In this document: positions 41,053-50,952 of the stretch, in pieces
Layout: each line of letters starts with the position of its first letter
Numbering within the stretch: position 1 is the stretch's first letter
Assembly (NCBI GenBank): GCA_900546875.1
Contig: URET01000006.1
Span: forward strand, 1-51,123
DNA length: 51,123 bases
Origin: an uncultured Eubacteriales bacterium
GTDB lineage: Bacteria; Bacillota; Clostridia; Christensenellales; CAG-314
Direction of reading: 5' to 3'
Notes under the pieces: model-generated
The model's input: only the letters and a program-made list of their open reading frames with translations
What the model was told of the DNA's origin: nothing
The model's database searches: none
Made by a program: the position numbers and the translations under genes

Positions 41053-43331
41053 AGCGATTTGCATTGGCGGGAAATCCCAACAGCGGGAAAACAACGCTTT
41101 TTAACGGGTTGACCGGATCGACGGCTCATGTAGGGAATTGGCCGGGCGTAACGGTAGATAAGAAGTCAGGGGTATATAAGAAGCTGAGTGAGCCCATAGA
41201 GATAGTGGATCTTCCCGGGATATACAGTTTATCTCCGTATACGCCCGAGGAGGTCATATCGCGCAATTACATACTTGATGAAAAGCCGGCGTGTGTGATA
41301 AACATAGTGGACGCAACAAATCTTGAGCGTAATTTATATCTTACCACACAGATAATGGAAATCGATGTTCCCATGGTAGTTGCTTTGAATATGATCGATG
41401 TAGTGAAGAAAAACGGAGACAGAATAGATGCCGCCGAACTGGAGAGGCGTATAGGGCTACCGGTGGTAGAGATTTCTGCGCTGAAGGGAGAGGGATTCAA
41501 TGAGCTCATGAAGAGAGCTTACGAAATCAGTTGCAAGCCGCGCAAGGGGAGCACGGTGCTGAACGGAAGCGAACTCGGACATCTGATAGGAGATGTCAGG
41601 ATAGCTTTGGAGGGGCAAAAGATAGAAAACCCGTTATTTCATGCAGTGAAGCTTGTAGAGAATGATGAGCTTGAGATAAAGTCGCATGAAAGCACGCTGA
41701 AAATGATCGACGAATTCAAGAAGACGTTTAAGGATGAGGTGTTCGGAACTGATTTCGAGGCGGTAGTGGCGGATGCAAGGTACAGATACATTTCGGGGAA
41801 CTATTCTTCGGTGCTCACAAAAAGCCGGGACAGGAAAAGCATGACGGGATCGGACAAAGCCGACAAGGTACTGACGCACAGGATATTCGGGATACCTATA
41901 TTTCTTATTATACTGTTTGCGGTTTTCCATATAACGTTTTCTGAAGATTTTTTATATTTAGGGGCTTTAGGCGTTATAAATAAAGATTTTGCTCCGTTTG
42001 CGGGGGTAGCCATACTCGAGGGAGTAGTAGGGGAAGGAGCGTTGAATTCTCCCGGAGTCATAATAACGAATCTTTTTGTGAATATAATGGATTGGTTACT
42101 CGGCCTTATAGGAGGGTTGTTTGAAGGGGAAGGCGTAGCGTTATGGGTTTCCGCCTTTGTGAATGACGGTATTCTTGCGGGTATAAGTGCCGTATGGAGC
42201 TTTGTTCCTCTGATACTTGTGCTGTATTTGCTGCTTTCGATACTTGAGGACAGCGGTTACATGGCGCGCGTTGCTTTTATACTTGACAGATTATTCCGCA
42301 GATTCGGGTTATCGGGGCGTGCGTTCATGCCGATGATAATGGGGTTCGGCTGTTCGATACCGGCAATGGCGAATACAAGGACGCTTTCGGATCAGAACGA
42401 ACGGACGGTTACCGTCAGAGTAATACCGTTTTTTTCGTGCGGCGCAAAGCTCCCGATATTGTCGGCGATCGCGGGGGCGATAGTGGCGAATGCCGGGGCG
42501 GGCAGCGCAGACATAATAACTTACTGCATGTATCTGCTCGGGATAGTTACGGCCGTAGTTTCGGTACTGATAATGAGAAACACCGCGATGAGAGGAGAAG
42601 TTCCGCCGTTTATAATGGAGCTCCCGTCGTATCACAGGCCTTTGTTCAAAAATCTCATGATTCATCTTTGGGACAAAGCAAAGCATTTTATCAAAAAAGC
42701 TTTTACGATAATCCTTGCCACCACGATAGTGATATGGTTTTTACAAAGCTTTACTTTCGACTGGCAGTTCATTCCCGGGATGGAAAATGCTGAAACCTCT
42801 GCAGAAATGAGCATTATAGCCGGATTCGGAAAGTTGTTGCAGCCGTTGTTTACACCGATGGGTTTCGGAGTGCAGCTCGGCGCGAACGGATGGGTATTTG
42901 TTGTTGCGGTAATTGCAGGACTTATAGCTAAAGAGAACGTCATCTCTACATTCGGTACATTGGCTGCCTGCCTTGCAGGCACAGTCATAGACGTTGAAGC
43001 CGACGGCGGGATCGCGGCGGTTCAGGCCATGATCGCTTCCACAGGCATCACGGTACCGGCTCTTATAGCGTTCATAGCTTTCAATATGCTTACAATTCCG
43101 TGTTTTGCTGCTGTTGCAACAGCCAGAAGCGAATCGCCGGATCCGGATACTTTTCATAAAACCATGCTGTTCTGGCTGGCGACTTCGGTAATTGTTTCTT
43201 CTGCAGTATATTGCATAGGTTCGTGGTGGTGGACGTCGTTCATTTTCCTTGCCGCATTTGCAGTGAGTGTAACGGTTGCTGTCCGGTATTACAAGCGCAA
43301 AGAAAGGAGGGTCAATAATGCAGTGGTATGA
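41049..43331 (+). CDS. feoB: Ferrous iron transporter FeoB
   Basis: GTPase-linked membrane transporter for Fe(II), 760 residues. The N-terminal G domain shows G1 GNPNSGKT (8-15), G3 DLPG (54-57), G4 NMID (114-117) and G5 SALKG. A helical domain follows to ~residue 270. The membrane core has two Gate motifs with the conserved Cys: GFGCSIPAM and FFSCGAKLPI, and GLIAKENVISTFG later. Length is typical (700-770). Coupled to feoA upstream; its last 14 bp overlap the Cys-rich peptide gene. Controlled by the dual operator promoter at 40466-40575. Confidence 0.98.
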   Translation: MKRFALAGNPNSGKTTLFNGLTGSTAHVGNWPGVTVDKKSGVYKKLSEPIEIVDLPGIYSLSPYTPEEVISRNYILDEKPACVINIVDATNLERNLYLTTQIMEIDVPMVVALNMIDVVKKNGDRIDAAELERRIGLPVVEISALKGEGFNELMKRAYEISCKPRKGSTVLNGSELGHLIGDVRIALEGQKIENPLFHAVKLVENDELEIKSHESTLKMIDEFKKTFKDEVFGTDFEAVVADARYRYISGNYSSVLTKSRDRKSMTGSDKADKVLTHRIFGIPIFLIILFAVFHITFSEDFLYLGALGVINKDFAPFAGVAILEGVVGEGALNSPGVIITNLFVNIMDWLLGLIGGLFEGEGVALWVSAFVNDGILAGISAVWSFVPLILVLYLLLSILEDSGYMARVAFILDRLFRRFGLSGRAFMPMIMGFGCSIPAMANTRTLSDQNERTVTVRVIPFFSCGAKLPILSAIAGAIVANAGAGSADIITYCMYLLGIVTAVVSVLIMRNTAMRGEVPPFIMELPSYHRPLFKNLMIHLWDKAKHFIKKAFTIILATTIVIWFLQSFTFDWQFIPGMENAETSAEMSIIAGFGKLLQPLFTPMGFGVQLGANGWVFVVAVIAGLIAKENVISTFGTLAACLAGTVIDVEADGGIAAVQAMIASTGITVPALIAFIAFNMLTIPCFAAVATARSESPDPDTFHKTMLFWLATSVIVSSAVYCIGSWWWTSFIFLAAFAVSVTVAVRYYKRKERRVNNAVV

Positions 43332-43488
43332 AATTCTTATTATAATAGCTGCAGTCGGATTTGTCGTATGGGTTGCTGCAAGAGGCATAGTGAGAAGAAA
43401 AAAACACCCCGGGTCTTGCGGATGTTGTTCGGAATGTGCCGAGTGCGGCATGTGCAGCGCAAAAAGGAATATCGAAAAACAAAAATAA
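43318..43488 (+). CDS. FeoB-associated Cys-rich membrane peptide
   Basis: A 56-residue peptide: one transmembrane helix (residues ~5-23), a basic patch, then SCGCCSECAECGMCS with six Cys (34, 36, 37, 40, 43, 46). This matches the FeoB_associated family found after feoB in Bacillota, thought to help iron passage or take FeoC's place. ATG 43318 is preceded by AGAAAGGAGG within the end of feoB; a longer reading from 43276 has no site. Last gene of the operon. Confidence 0.9.
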   Translation: MQWYEILIIIAAVGFVVWVAARGIVRRKKHPGSCGCCSECAECGMCSAKRNIEKQK

Positions 43489-43523
43489 AAATAACGGATG
43501 TTTTCTCCGGATTATCTCGGCTT

Positions 43524-43553
43524 GACCCCGCTTATGCGGGGTCTTGTTTTTAA
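43524..43553 (+). terminator. Intrinsic terminator of the feo operon
   Basis: Perfect 8-bp stem GACCCCGC (43524-43531) with GCGGGGTC (43536-43543), TTAT loop, then TTGTTTTTA. Confidence 0.92.
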
Positions 43554-44150
43554 TATCGTAAAATTGACGGTATCAGCTAATTTATTGAATGACGTTGTTA
43601 AGGCTGCATGTATATGAAGAATAAAATATACTGGTTTTAATGGCGATAAGAATAAGATACTCAGTATTTCGGAAAGCCGTCACGAAGAGTCCGGGGAAAT
43701 GCGTTTTTGCCTGTTGCGTGCCGATATTTTCAAACCTGAAGCAGAGGTTATCGGAGATTTGGTAAATATACAGCCGTAAAAATTTGCGTCACGGAAAAAA
43801 CCGGGATACGGAGCATCGATCGTTATTTTAAAGGGCGCGAAAAGATTTGAAACGTTCAGAATGTCGCGTCATGCAGAGCTCACGGACCCGGGAGCATAAA
43901 CCAGAGGAAAGTCAGATCCGGAAATAACCTGTGTTTGCAGATTCGGAATATACAGACTAAGCTGAATGACGTATGCAACGGAGGAGCTGAAGGTTCAGGG
44001 GCGCAGACCGGACAAAGCGCAAAAGACCGAAAAGCAGGTTTTTATGAGGAAGTCGTTAGGAAGTATAAAAAGAAGGAAGTTATGAAGACGAAGATTCTGC
44101 AAAGCTAAACAGCGACCCGGATATCTGATTATCATGATAAAACGAAACCA
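43554..44150. other. Intergenic stretch with no supported gene
   Basis: About 600 bases on which I find no open frame with a ribosome binding site on either strand, no RNA gene and no repeat. Short open pieces (for example one starting at 43698 and ending after 27 codons) do not resemble anything. It could be the remains of a decayed gene or an unrecognised RNA. Confidence 0.4.
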
Positions 44151-44179
44151 TATTAAAATAATTTAAAATAATTTTAATA
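44151..44179. repeat. AT-rich inverted repeat upstream of the subtilase promoter
   Basis: TATTAAAAT (44151-44159) and ATTTTAATA (44171-44179) form a perfect 9-bp inverted repeat just upstream of the -35 box. It could act as an UP element or a regulator site. Confidence 0.5.
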
Positions 44180-44184
44180 ATTGC

Positions 44185-44214
44185 TTGACACGGATTATTA
44201 TCATCGATTAAAAT
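44185..44214 (+). promoter_or_regulatory. Probable promoter of the subtilase gene
   Basis: TTGACA at 44185-44190, an 18-bp spacer, TAAAAT at 44209-44214. The leader to the start codon would be about 190 nt; an upstream small ORF at 44279 overlaps the start and is not supported. Confidence 0.65.
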
Positions 44215-44414
44215 ATAAATGTATTGAGGAAAAGCGGTTGCTTTTGCGCGGAAAAGAGCGCTTTTCCCGGTTGCCATAGTGAAACGGTTTAAAAATGCAC
44301 GACTCGGTATGTGGGTAGATATTAGTCCGGGATATTATAAACGCATAAAAGCCGAGCAGGTCTGGATTGAATTGTACATATGGCGGCAAATGAATAATAC
44401 AAGGAGGAATAGGG

Positions 44415-47400
44415 ATGCACAACAAGAAACGTTTTATAATGCCGATGATATTGCTTGTATGTTTGATATTACTTGTGATGTCGGGTTGCTATGTACGTTA
44501 TGTTCCCGAGCATGAAGAAATAACCGGCGGGACGTTAAGTTTTGTAAAGACGAATGAAAGCGGGATCTATACTGCGCTTACCGGAGAAAAGACGATGATG
44601 TCTGATCTTGCGGAAAAGGAGATATGGGTGACCGTAGAGGTAGAAGGGTCGTCTATAGCGGAAGAGTTTTTACTGCAGAGCGATTACGGATCGATAAGGG
44701 ATTTTATTTCGTCTGAAGAAGGTGCGGCTCTGATATATGAGAGGCAGGTGCTTCAGAACGAGGTGATCGATCTGATAAAGAACAGAGATATAGGTATAGA
44801 GTTCAAGCAGTCGTATACGACTCTGCTTAACGGTTTTTCCGCGAAGATCAAGGCAGGGGATTTGGCGACTCTCAGGGCGATGCCTTATGTGACCGAAGTG
44901 ACTGTATCGGAATTTTACAGTATGCCGGAAAGCACGATCACCGATCTTGCAGCTATGATACAAGGTACCGGAATATTGGCTAATGAAACAGAGTATAAAG
45001 GAGAGAATACCGTAATAGCCGTATTGGATACCGGTTTGGATTATAATCACACAGCTTTCAGGACTTATCCGGAAAATGCAGCGCTCACGAAGGAGCATGT
45101 GCTCAATGTATTTGAAAATCTTTACATCAATACGGATTTAGGCGTATCGGCAGATATGATAGATGCGTTGTATCACAATGCGAAGGTGCCTTTCGGGTAT
45201 GACTACGCAGATAAAGATACGGATGTTCAGCCCGGATTTATGGCCGTGAATTTTTACAGCGGATACCATGGGACACACGTAGCCGGAATAGCAGCCGGTG
45301 ATGACGACGTGATACAGGGATCTGCTCCTAAAGCGCAGATAGTTCCTCTGAAGGTATTCGGAGATTCTACGGGCGGAGCGTATACGACCGATGTATTGGC
45401 GGCGCTTTGTGACGCTGTGGCGCTCGGAGTAGATGTAATAAACATGAGTCTCGGTTCAGGTGCGGGAGTGCCTGAAGAACTCGGAGAAGGAGTAGAACAG
45501 CTCAACGGGATCTATGAACTCGTAAATGCGGTAGGAATAAACCTTTGTGTTTCGACAGGTAATGACGGTAACAGCAGCATATATGCCAATAACGGAAACG
45601 GCAACCTTACCGCCGACCCGGATAACGGAGTAGTCGGATCTCCCGCTTCATATTCCGCGTCGTTCGGTGTGGCGTCCTGTTACGGCGGAGTAAACAATTA
45701 TTTCACGGCAGGCGGCAATAACATATTGTTCAGACCCGCGGTGGACATGAACAGTGAAGCGTTCCCGTTCCTTGATGTTTTGCTCGGGGAAGAGCTGAGC
45801 AAGACATTCGAATTTGTGATCGTGCCCGGTATAGGTTCCGAAGCCGATTACGAAGGGCTTGATGTAGCGGGCAAAATAGCTGTAGTCACCAGGGGTGAGA
45901 CGTCGTTTGAGGAGAAGCAGAATGTGGCTGCGTCCAAGGGAGCGGTCGCATGTGTGATATTGAACAACGAAACGGGGATCATCAATGCGCAGATGGAAAA
46001 TTGTGCGATCCCCACATGTACAGTGACCGTAGAAGACGCGGAGATAATAAGAAGTATCGAAACGACGCAAATGACGTTTGCGGTAAGCTATACATATATA
46101 GAGATGTCCGAATTCTCGTCGATCGGACCGTTGCCTGATCTGCAGATAGGTGTAGATATAACAGCTCCCGGCGGTGACATATATTCGGCAATGCCGTTGA
46201 TGTTTATGGAAGCGGACGGATATGCGTATTTGAGCGGTACCAGTATGGCAGCGCCTAATGTAGCGGGAGTTGCAGCGTCGGTAAGGCAGTATATAAAGGA
46301 AAAGTATCCCGAGTATACGAGCCGTCAGATACAGAGTCTGGTCTGGCGTTTGCTTATGTCGACCGCGACGCCTTTATTTGAGGCGGACGGCACACCGATC
46401 ACTCCTCGTCAGCAGGGTTCCGGATTGGTGAATATAGAAGCGGCAGTTACTACGAACGGCTATCTTGAAGTCACCGGGACAGACAGAGTAAAACTTGAAC
46501 TCGGACATGACAAAAACAGGGACGGAAAGTATGTTCTTTCCTTTAAAGTGGTAAATACGGGCGAAGCTGTTCTTGAATACGAAATTGATACAGACGTGTT
46601 CACGGAGAGCGCCGAAAACGGATACATAATACAGAAAGCATATGTATTCGGAGACAGTGATATTCAGGTAAGCGTTAAAAACGGTACATATGTCGACGGT
46701 ATACTCAGAGTAGAAGCGGGCAGCAAGGCTTCGGTGACGGTTACCGTAACTTTATCGGATGCTGCAAAGGCATACATGGACGAAACGTTTGAAAACGGTA
46801 TTTATGTAGAAGGTTTCGTATATCTTGACAGTCTTAACGATGTAGACCTCAGTATTCCGTGGTTGGCGTATTATGGCGACTGGGGCGATCCGGACGTTCT
46901 GGACGGCAGTGTATTTGATGAAGAGAGCATCAAGCTGATAGGCAATCAGTTGCTCGGGCAGTTTGTATCATGGGAGGGGAACTTCGGATTGATATACCAG
47001 TATCTTCTCGGCGGATACACGTTATTTGTGCTTCCGGAGGGATACGAAGCGCCCGAGTCTTCACCTGAAAAGATAGCTTTGAGTCATGACAATTTGCTTG
47101 ACACATTTGTAGTCAGTGCATTGAGGGCGATAAAGAATCTGTCCATAACCATAGAAGATCCTTATACGGGAGTAGTATATTATCAAGTAGTGGGCGAAGG
47201 TTTGCGCAAAACGTTTGTAGACGACGGCGGAGGCACGTCGATACTTCAGGCACAGCAGCAGATACCCATTGCCGATTACAGTTTTTATAACAATCAGACT
47301 TTGGTTATCAAGTATGCGGTGCAGGGATATGCTGAAAACGCCGAGTGGGAGACGATGGAATTCCCGTTGTTTATCGACTACGAAGCGCCTACGCTCGAGA

Positions 47401-50400
47401 ATGCCGAAATACGTGAAGAAAACGGAAGGACAATACTTTACATGGATGTATTCGACAACCATTATCTCATGAATTTCTCGCTTCTTACTTATGATGACAG
47501 CGGAGTATATTCCAATGTTTACAATTATGCTATACCGGTATATAATTTTGCGAAAAACCAGACGAATACGGTAAGCTTTGATCTTACAGACTTCCTGCCG
47601 TTGATTAACGGTACGAACTTTGCGGTCGAGTTCTTAGACTATGCGATGAACTCCGTGGTATACAATATAGATTTATCGACGACGAGCGGCGATACAAACG
47701 GAACAAATACTGTTTTATTGAAGAACGACTCCGAAGCTTACGGAAAGGATCAGGTATACAGCTTTAACAGTCACATAGAAAAGGGAGAAGAAAAAGCCGG
47801 ATTTTATTCTGACGGTGAGGAATTCGTAATAGATGAAAACGGAGTGCTTATAGCGTATAACGGAAACGGCGGCGAAGTGATCATTCCCGACGGAGTAGTT
47901 GCAATAGGAGAAAAAGTATTTGCAGCCAATCGTGATATAACCAGAGTGGTATTCCCCGAGGGTCTTACCATGATAGGTTTTGAAGCGTTCAAGTTTGCGA
48001 CGAGTCTGACTGAAGCAGTATTTCCTTCCACTCTTGAAACGATAGAAGAGTCTGCGTTTGTGGCGTGTTATAAGTTGGCGAAGGCCGATATCAGCAACAC
48101 GAATATATCTTATGTAGGTTGGGATGCATTCTGTTACAGCGGACTTGAGGAAGTAATAATTCCCGATAACGGCAATGAAATACAGTTGGCATACGGGGCA
48201 TTCAGCTGTTTGACTAAGCTTAAGAGGCTCACGATATATGCCGACATTGAATCTCTCAACGGAAACTTCAGCGGCTGCGACTTTTTGGAAGAACTCAATA
48301 TATACGGTTATATCGGGAATTTCAGAGAATGGGAATTTTCGGGTAACAAAATGTTGCGCAAGATTGAATTTCACAATGACGTAGGGACGATAGGTTCAGA
48401 GATGATAATGGACTTCGGTCTGAGTGATTCATACGGACCTATGGTAGACGCAACGGCAACTCTAGCTTCGATAGAAAAGCTTGAAGAAGTTATATTCCAC
48501 GGAGACGTAGAATACATAGGCGGTCATGCGTTCTCGAACTGTCCGAATTTATATCGGGTAGTGTTTGAAGGCAGTGTAGGCGGGATAGGGCCCGTGGCGT
48601 TCCAGAACAACGAAAAATTAAAGTCGTTTGATATATCAGCCGACAATACGAATTTTATTAAGGATGAAGAAACCGGTATGCTTTACAATACGGATTATAC
48701 AAAGATGTATAAACCGGGCAACTGGGACTATGACGGTATCTTTGTACTTCCCGAAACAATAACATCGCTTGAAATCGGAGCATTATCGCATTTCTCGTCG
48801 GCGATCAAAGGATTTTCGATGGCGATCAATATGCAGCCTGATTCGGCTTCATATTCGGTAAATGTCCTTGCAGGGACATTGACTGATATCAAATTGCCTC
48901 TTCTTAAGGGAGTGGTGCTGCACGAAGGCATTACGGAGATACCCGGATGGTTGGTTTCTGACCATACGAATCTGGATTATGTGGAGATCAAGGGTGATGT
49001 GACCACAATAGGGCATAAGGCATTTTTCAATACAGGATTTACGGAGTTTGTATTCCCTGAAACAGTAGTTGAAATGGGTGCAGGAGTACTTGCGAGTTGT
49101 AAAAACCTTGAGAGAGTAGTATTTCCTGAAGGGCTGCAGTCTATGGGAGAAAACGGGTCGCCTTACTATGATTTCTTAGACTGCGTATCCTTGAAGGAAA
49201 TAACGCTTCCCGATTGTGTGACCGGAGATATGTACGGAGCCTTCAAAGGCTGTATCTCGCTTGAAACCGTTTATCTTCCTGAAGGAGTGATCGGTTACGG
49301 CAGGAGTATATTTGAAGGTTGTACGTCGCTTAAGAACATATACAATAAGGGGACGGCGAAGTCGGTAGGGTTGTATGCGTTTACCAATTGTGCGAGTCTG
49401 GAATCCATAAAGCTGGATGAAGGTCTTAAAACGATAGGTAATTATGCATTTGACGGATGCGTATCGCTGAAGGAATGTGATCTGCCGTCCACGCTGACTT
49501 CGATAGGAACAAGCGCATTCAGGAATTGTACATCACTTGAAGAGGTCAATATACCGGCGGGAGTTATTGACATAGATCTCGGAAACGTATATGAGAACTG
49601 TTCCGGTGTAAAGGCTTATAATTTCCTTGGAGATAACCCTCTTTATACTTCATATGACGGAGTGGTGTTCTCGACAGATATGACAACTCTTGTTATATAT
49701 CCCGGAGGAAAGGAAGACGAAAGCTTCACTATTCCCGCCGAAACAATGTATATAGCCGACAATGCATTCAGATCAAGCAAATATATAAAGGATGTTTACG
49801 CAACCACTATCACGGAAGTAGGCACCAAAGCTTTCAGCGGATCGTCAATTGAGGTATTTGAATCGGTATACACTACGTTCTACAGCGACTTTGCATTTGA
49901 CGGAGCAATATATCTCAGACAGGTGGATCTGTCCTGTGCCGAATATATCGGCGACTCAGCTTTCCGCGGCACCGCTCTTACAAGCGTGACCCTGGGAGCT
50001 CCTGCGGAGTATATCGGAACAAGTGCTTTTGCCGAATGCCCGTACCTTGAAAACGTCACGATCACTGATGATTGCTGTCTGTTCGATTTTGTGACGGTAT
50101 TCTTCAATACGAATGTAGTAAGCTTAACCATCGGCAAGAATAATGCATATCTTGTAATGGATGAGTACGGATCAGTATTCAGCAGAGACAATACTATTTT
50201 GTATAAATATGTTCCTCACGGTGAAACAGACATAGTGATACCGGAAGGGATCAAGGTCATAGCTGCCAATGCGTTCAAGAACAACACAGAAGTTGTCAGC
50301 ATAACGCTTCCTTCCACCTTAGAGGTCATAGGAGCGAATGCGTTCTTGGGTGCAGAAAACCTCAGCAAACTCACCTTCTTGTCGGAGATCGCGCCGGTGC

Positions 50401-50558
50401 TTCAGGGGGTTTACGAGGAAGGCTTACGCTATCCGTACAACAATTTTGTAAGGAATATCACGGAAGGACCTCTTGATATAGCCGTGTACGCTCCGAATCA
50501 CATTTCTTATCAGAACCTGATCTGGAGAATGTACTTTGCAAAAATAGAGCTTATATGA
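44415..50558 (+). CDS. Giant subtilase lipoprotein with PA insert and BspA-type LRR tail
   Basis: A 2047-residue surface protease, lipid-anchored through Cys25 (lipobox MSGC). Order: prodomain-like region (~50-175), S8 catalytic domain with Asp205 (VLDTGLD), His285 (YHGTHVAG) and Ser610 (SGTSMAAP), and the STGNDG segment carrying the oxyanion Asn. A protease-associated (PA) domain is inserted before the Ser (~460-550, VVTRGETSFEEKQNVAASKGA). Fn3-like beta domains follow (~680-1110) as in cell-envelope proteinases. Residues ~1140-2040 are LRR_5/BspA-type repeats (TSLTEAVFPSTLETIEESAF and many like it). No LPXTG motif or C-terminal anchor. AGGAGG precedes the ATG. It stands alone with its own promoter and terminator. 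Likely role: degrading host or dietary proteins while the LRR tail binds a target. Confidence 0.95.
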   Translation: MHNKKRFIMPMILLVCLILLVMSGCYVRYVPEHEEITGGTLSFVKTNESGIYTALTGEKTMMSDLAEKEIWVTVEVEGSSIAEEFLLQSDYGSIRDFISSEEGAALIYERQVLQNEVIDLIKNRDIGIEFKQSYTTLLNGFSAKIKAGDLATLRAMPYVTEVTVSEFYSMPESTITDLAAMIQGTGILANETEYKGENTVIAVLDTGLDYNHTAFRTYPENAALTKEHVLNVFENLYINTDLGVSADMIDALYHNAKVPFGYDYADKDTDVQPGFMAVNFYSGYHGTHVAGIAAGDDDVIQGSAPKAQIVPLKVFGDSTGGAYTTDVLAALCDAVALGVDVINMSLGSGAGVPEELGEGVEQLNGIYELVNAVGINLCVSTGNDGNSSIYANNGNGNLTADPDNGVVGSPASYSASFGVASCYGGVNNYFTAGGNNILFRPAVDMNSEAFPFLDVLLGEELSKTFEFVIVPGIGSEADYEGLDVAGKIAVVTRGETSFEEKQNVAASKGAVACVILNNETGIINAQMENCAIPTCTVTVEDAEIIRSIETTQMTFAVSYTYIEMSEFSSIGPLPDLQIGVDITAPGGDIYSAMPLMFMEADGYAYLSGTSMAAPNVAGVAASVRQYIKEKYPEYTSRQIQSLVWRLLMSTATPLFEADGTPITPRQQGSGLVNIEAAVTTNGYLEVTGTDRVKLELGHDKNRDGKYVLSFKVVNTGEAVLEYEIDTDVFTESAENGYIIQKAYVFGDSDIQVSVKNGTYVDGILRVEAGSKASVTVTVTLSDAAKAYMDETFENGIYVEGFVYLDSLNDVDLSIPWLAYYGDWGDPDVLDGSVFDEESIKLIGNQLLGQFVSWEGNFGLIYQYLLGGYTLFVLPEGYEAPESSPEKIALSHDNLLDTFVVSALRAIKNLSITIEDPYTGVVYYQVVGEGLRKTFVDDGGGTSILQAQQQIPIADYSFYNNQTLVIKYAVQGYAENAEWETMEFPLFIDYEAPTLENAEIREENGRTILYMDVFDNHYLMNFSLLTYDDSGVYSNVYNYAIPVYNFAKNQTNTVSFDLTDFLPLINGTNFAVEFLDYAMNSVVYNIDLSTTSGDTNGTNTVLLKNDSEAYGKDQVYSFNSHIEKGEEKAGFYSDGEEFVIDENGVLIAYNGNGGEVIIPDGVVAIGEKVFAANRDITRVVFPEGLTMIGFEAFKFATSLTEAVFPSTLETIEESAFVACYKLAKADISNTNISYVGWDAFCYSGLEEVIIPDNGNEIQLAYGAFSCLTKLKRLTIYADIESLNGNFSGCDFLEELNIYGYIGNFREWEFSGNKMLRKIEFHNDVGTIGSEMIMDFGLSDSYGPMVDATATLASIEKLEEVIFHGDVEYIGGHAFSNCPNLYRVVFEGSVGGIGPVAFQNNEKLKSFDISADNTNFIKDEETGMLYNTDYTKMYKPGNWDYDGIFVLPETITSLEIGALSHFSSAIKGFSMAINMQPDSASYSVNVLAGTLTDIKLPLLKGVVLHEGITEIPGWLVSDHTNLDYVEIKGDVTTIGHKAFFNTGFTEFVFPETVVEMGAGVLASCKNLERVVFPEGLQSMGENGSPYYDFLDCVSLKEITLPDCVTGDMYGAFKGCISLETVYLPEGVIGYGRSIFEGCTSLKNIYNKGTAKSVGLYAFTNCASLESIKLDEGLKTIGNYAFDGCVSLKECDLPSTLTSIGTSAFRNCTSLEEVNIPAGVIDIDLGNVYENCSGVKAYNFLGDNPLYTSYDGVVFSTDMTTLVIYPGGKEDESFTIPAETMYIADNAFRSSKYIKDVYATTITEVGTKAFSGSSIEVFESVYTTFYSDFAFDGAIYLRQVDLSCAEYIGDSAFRGTALTSVTLGAPAEYIGTSAFAECPYLENVTITDDCCLFDFVTVFFNTNVVSLTIGKNNAYLVMDEYGSVFSRDNTILYKYVPHGETDIVIPEGIKVIAANAFKNNTEVVSITLPSTLEVIGANAFLGAENLSKLTFLSEIAPVLQGVYEEGLRYPYNNFVRNITEGPLDIAVYAPNHISYQNLIWRMYFAKIELI

Positions 50559-50643
50559 GAGCCTGAAAACAAATCTGTGCATTGCCTTATGAGGCCGGGC
50601 ACAGCATATGAAAGCAAGATATGACAGCTGTATGTTTTATCTT

Positions 50644-50671
50644 AAAAGCCCCGCTCCGGCGGGGCTTTTTT
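50644..50671 (+). terminator. Intrinsic terminator after the subtilase gene
   Basis: Eleven-bp perfect stem AAAAGCCCCGC (50644-50654) with GCGGGGCTTTT (50659-50669), TCCG loop, then a short T run. Confidence 0.95.
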
Positions 50672-50952
50672 ATGCGCAAAGCCTGTCAGAAGGGGAAAAA
50701 GCCTCGCAGACCCTGGAAAATTGAACATAACCCAAGAAAAAACCGCGTAAAATATCCGTTGTAAACATTATCTGACATGAGAAGTTCTTCTGAATATAAA
50801 ACGCAGGTCTGTAAAGGGCGGGAGAGCTTCTGAAGAGGGATCAGATCGCCTGTATGCTTTTCGGGAAAATAAAATGCCGGCCTCCGAACGGGGCAGAAAC
50901 ATATCTTAAACAACAACTGTTTCCGAAAAAAGCAGATCTGCAAAACGAAAAA

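Noticed and set aside
44279..44515. Small plus-strand ORF (78 codons) overlapping the start of the subtilase gene.
   Set aside because: It lacks a ribosome binding site and its last third is the subtilase signal sequence read in another frame.
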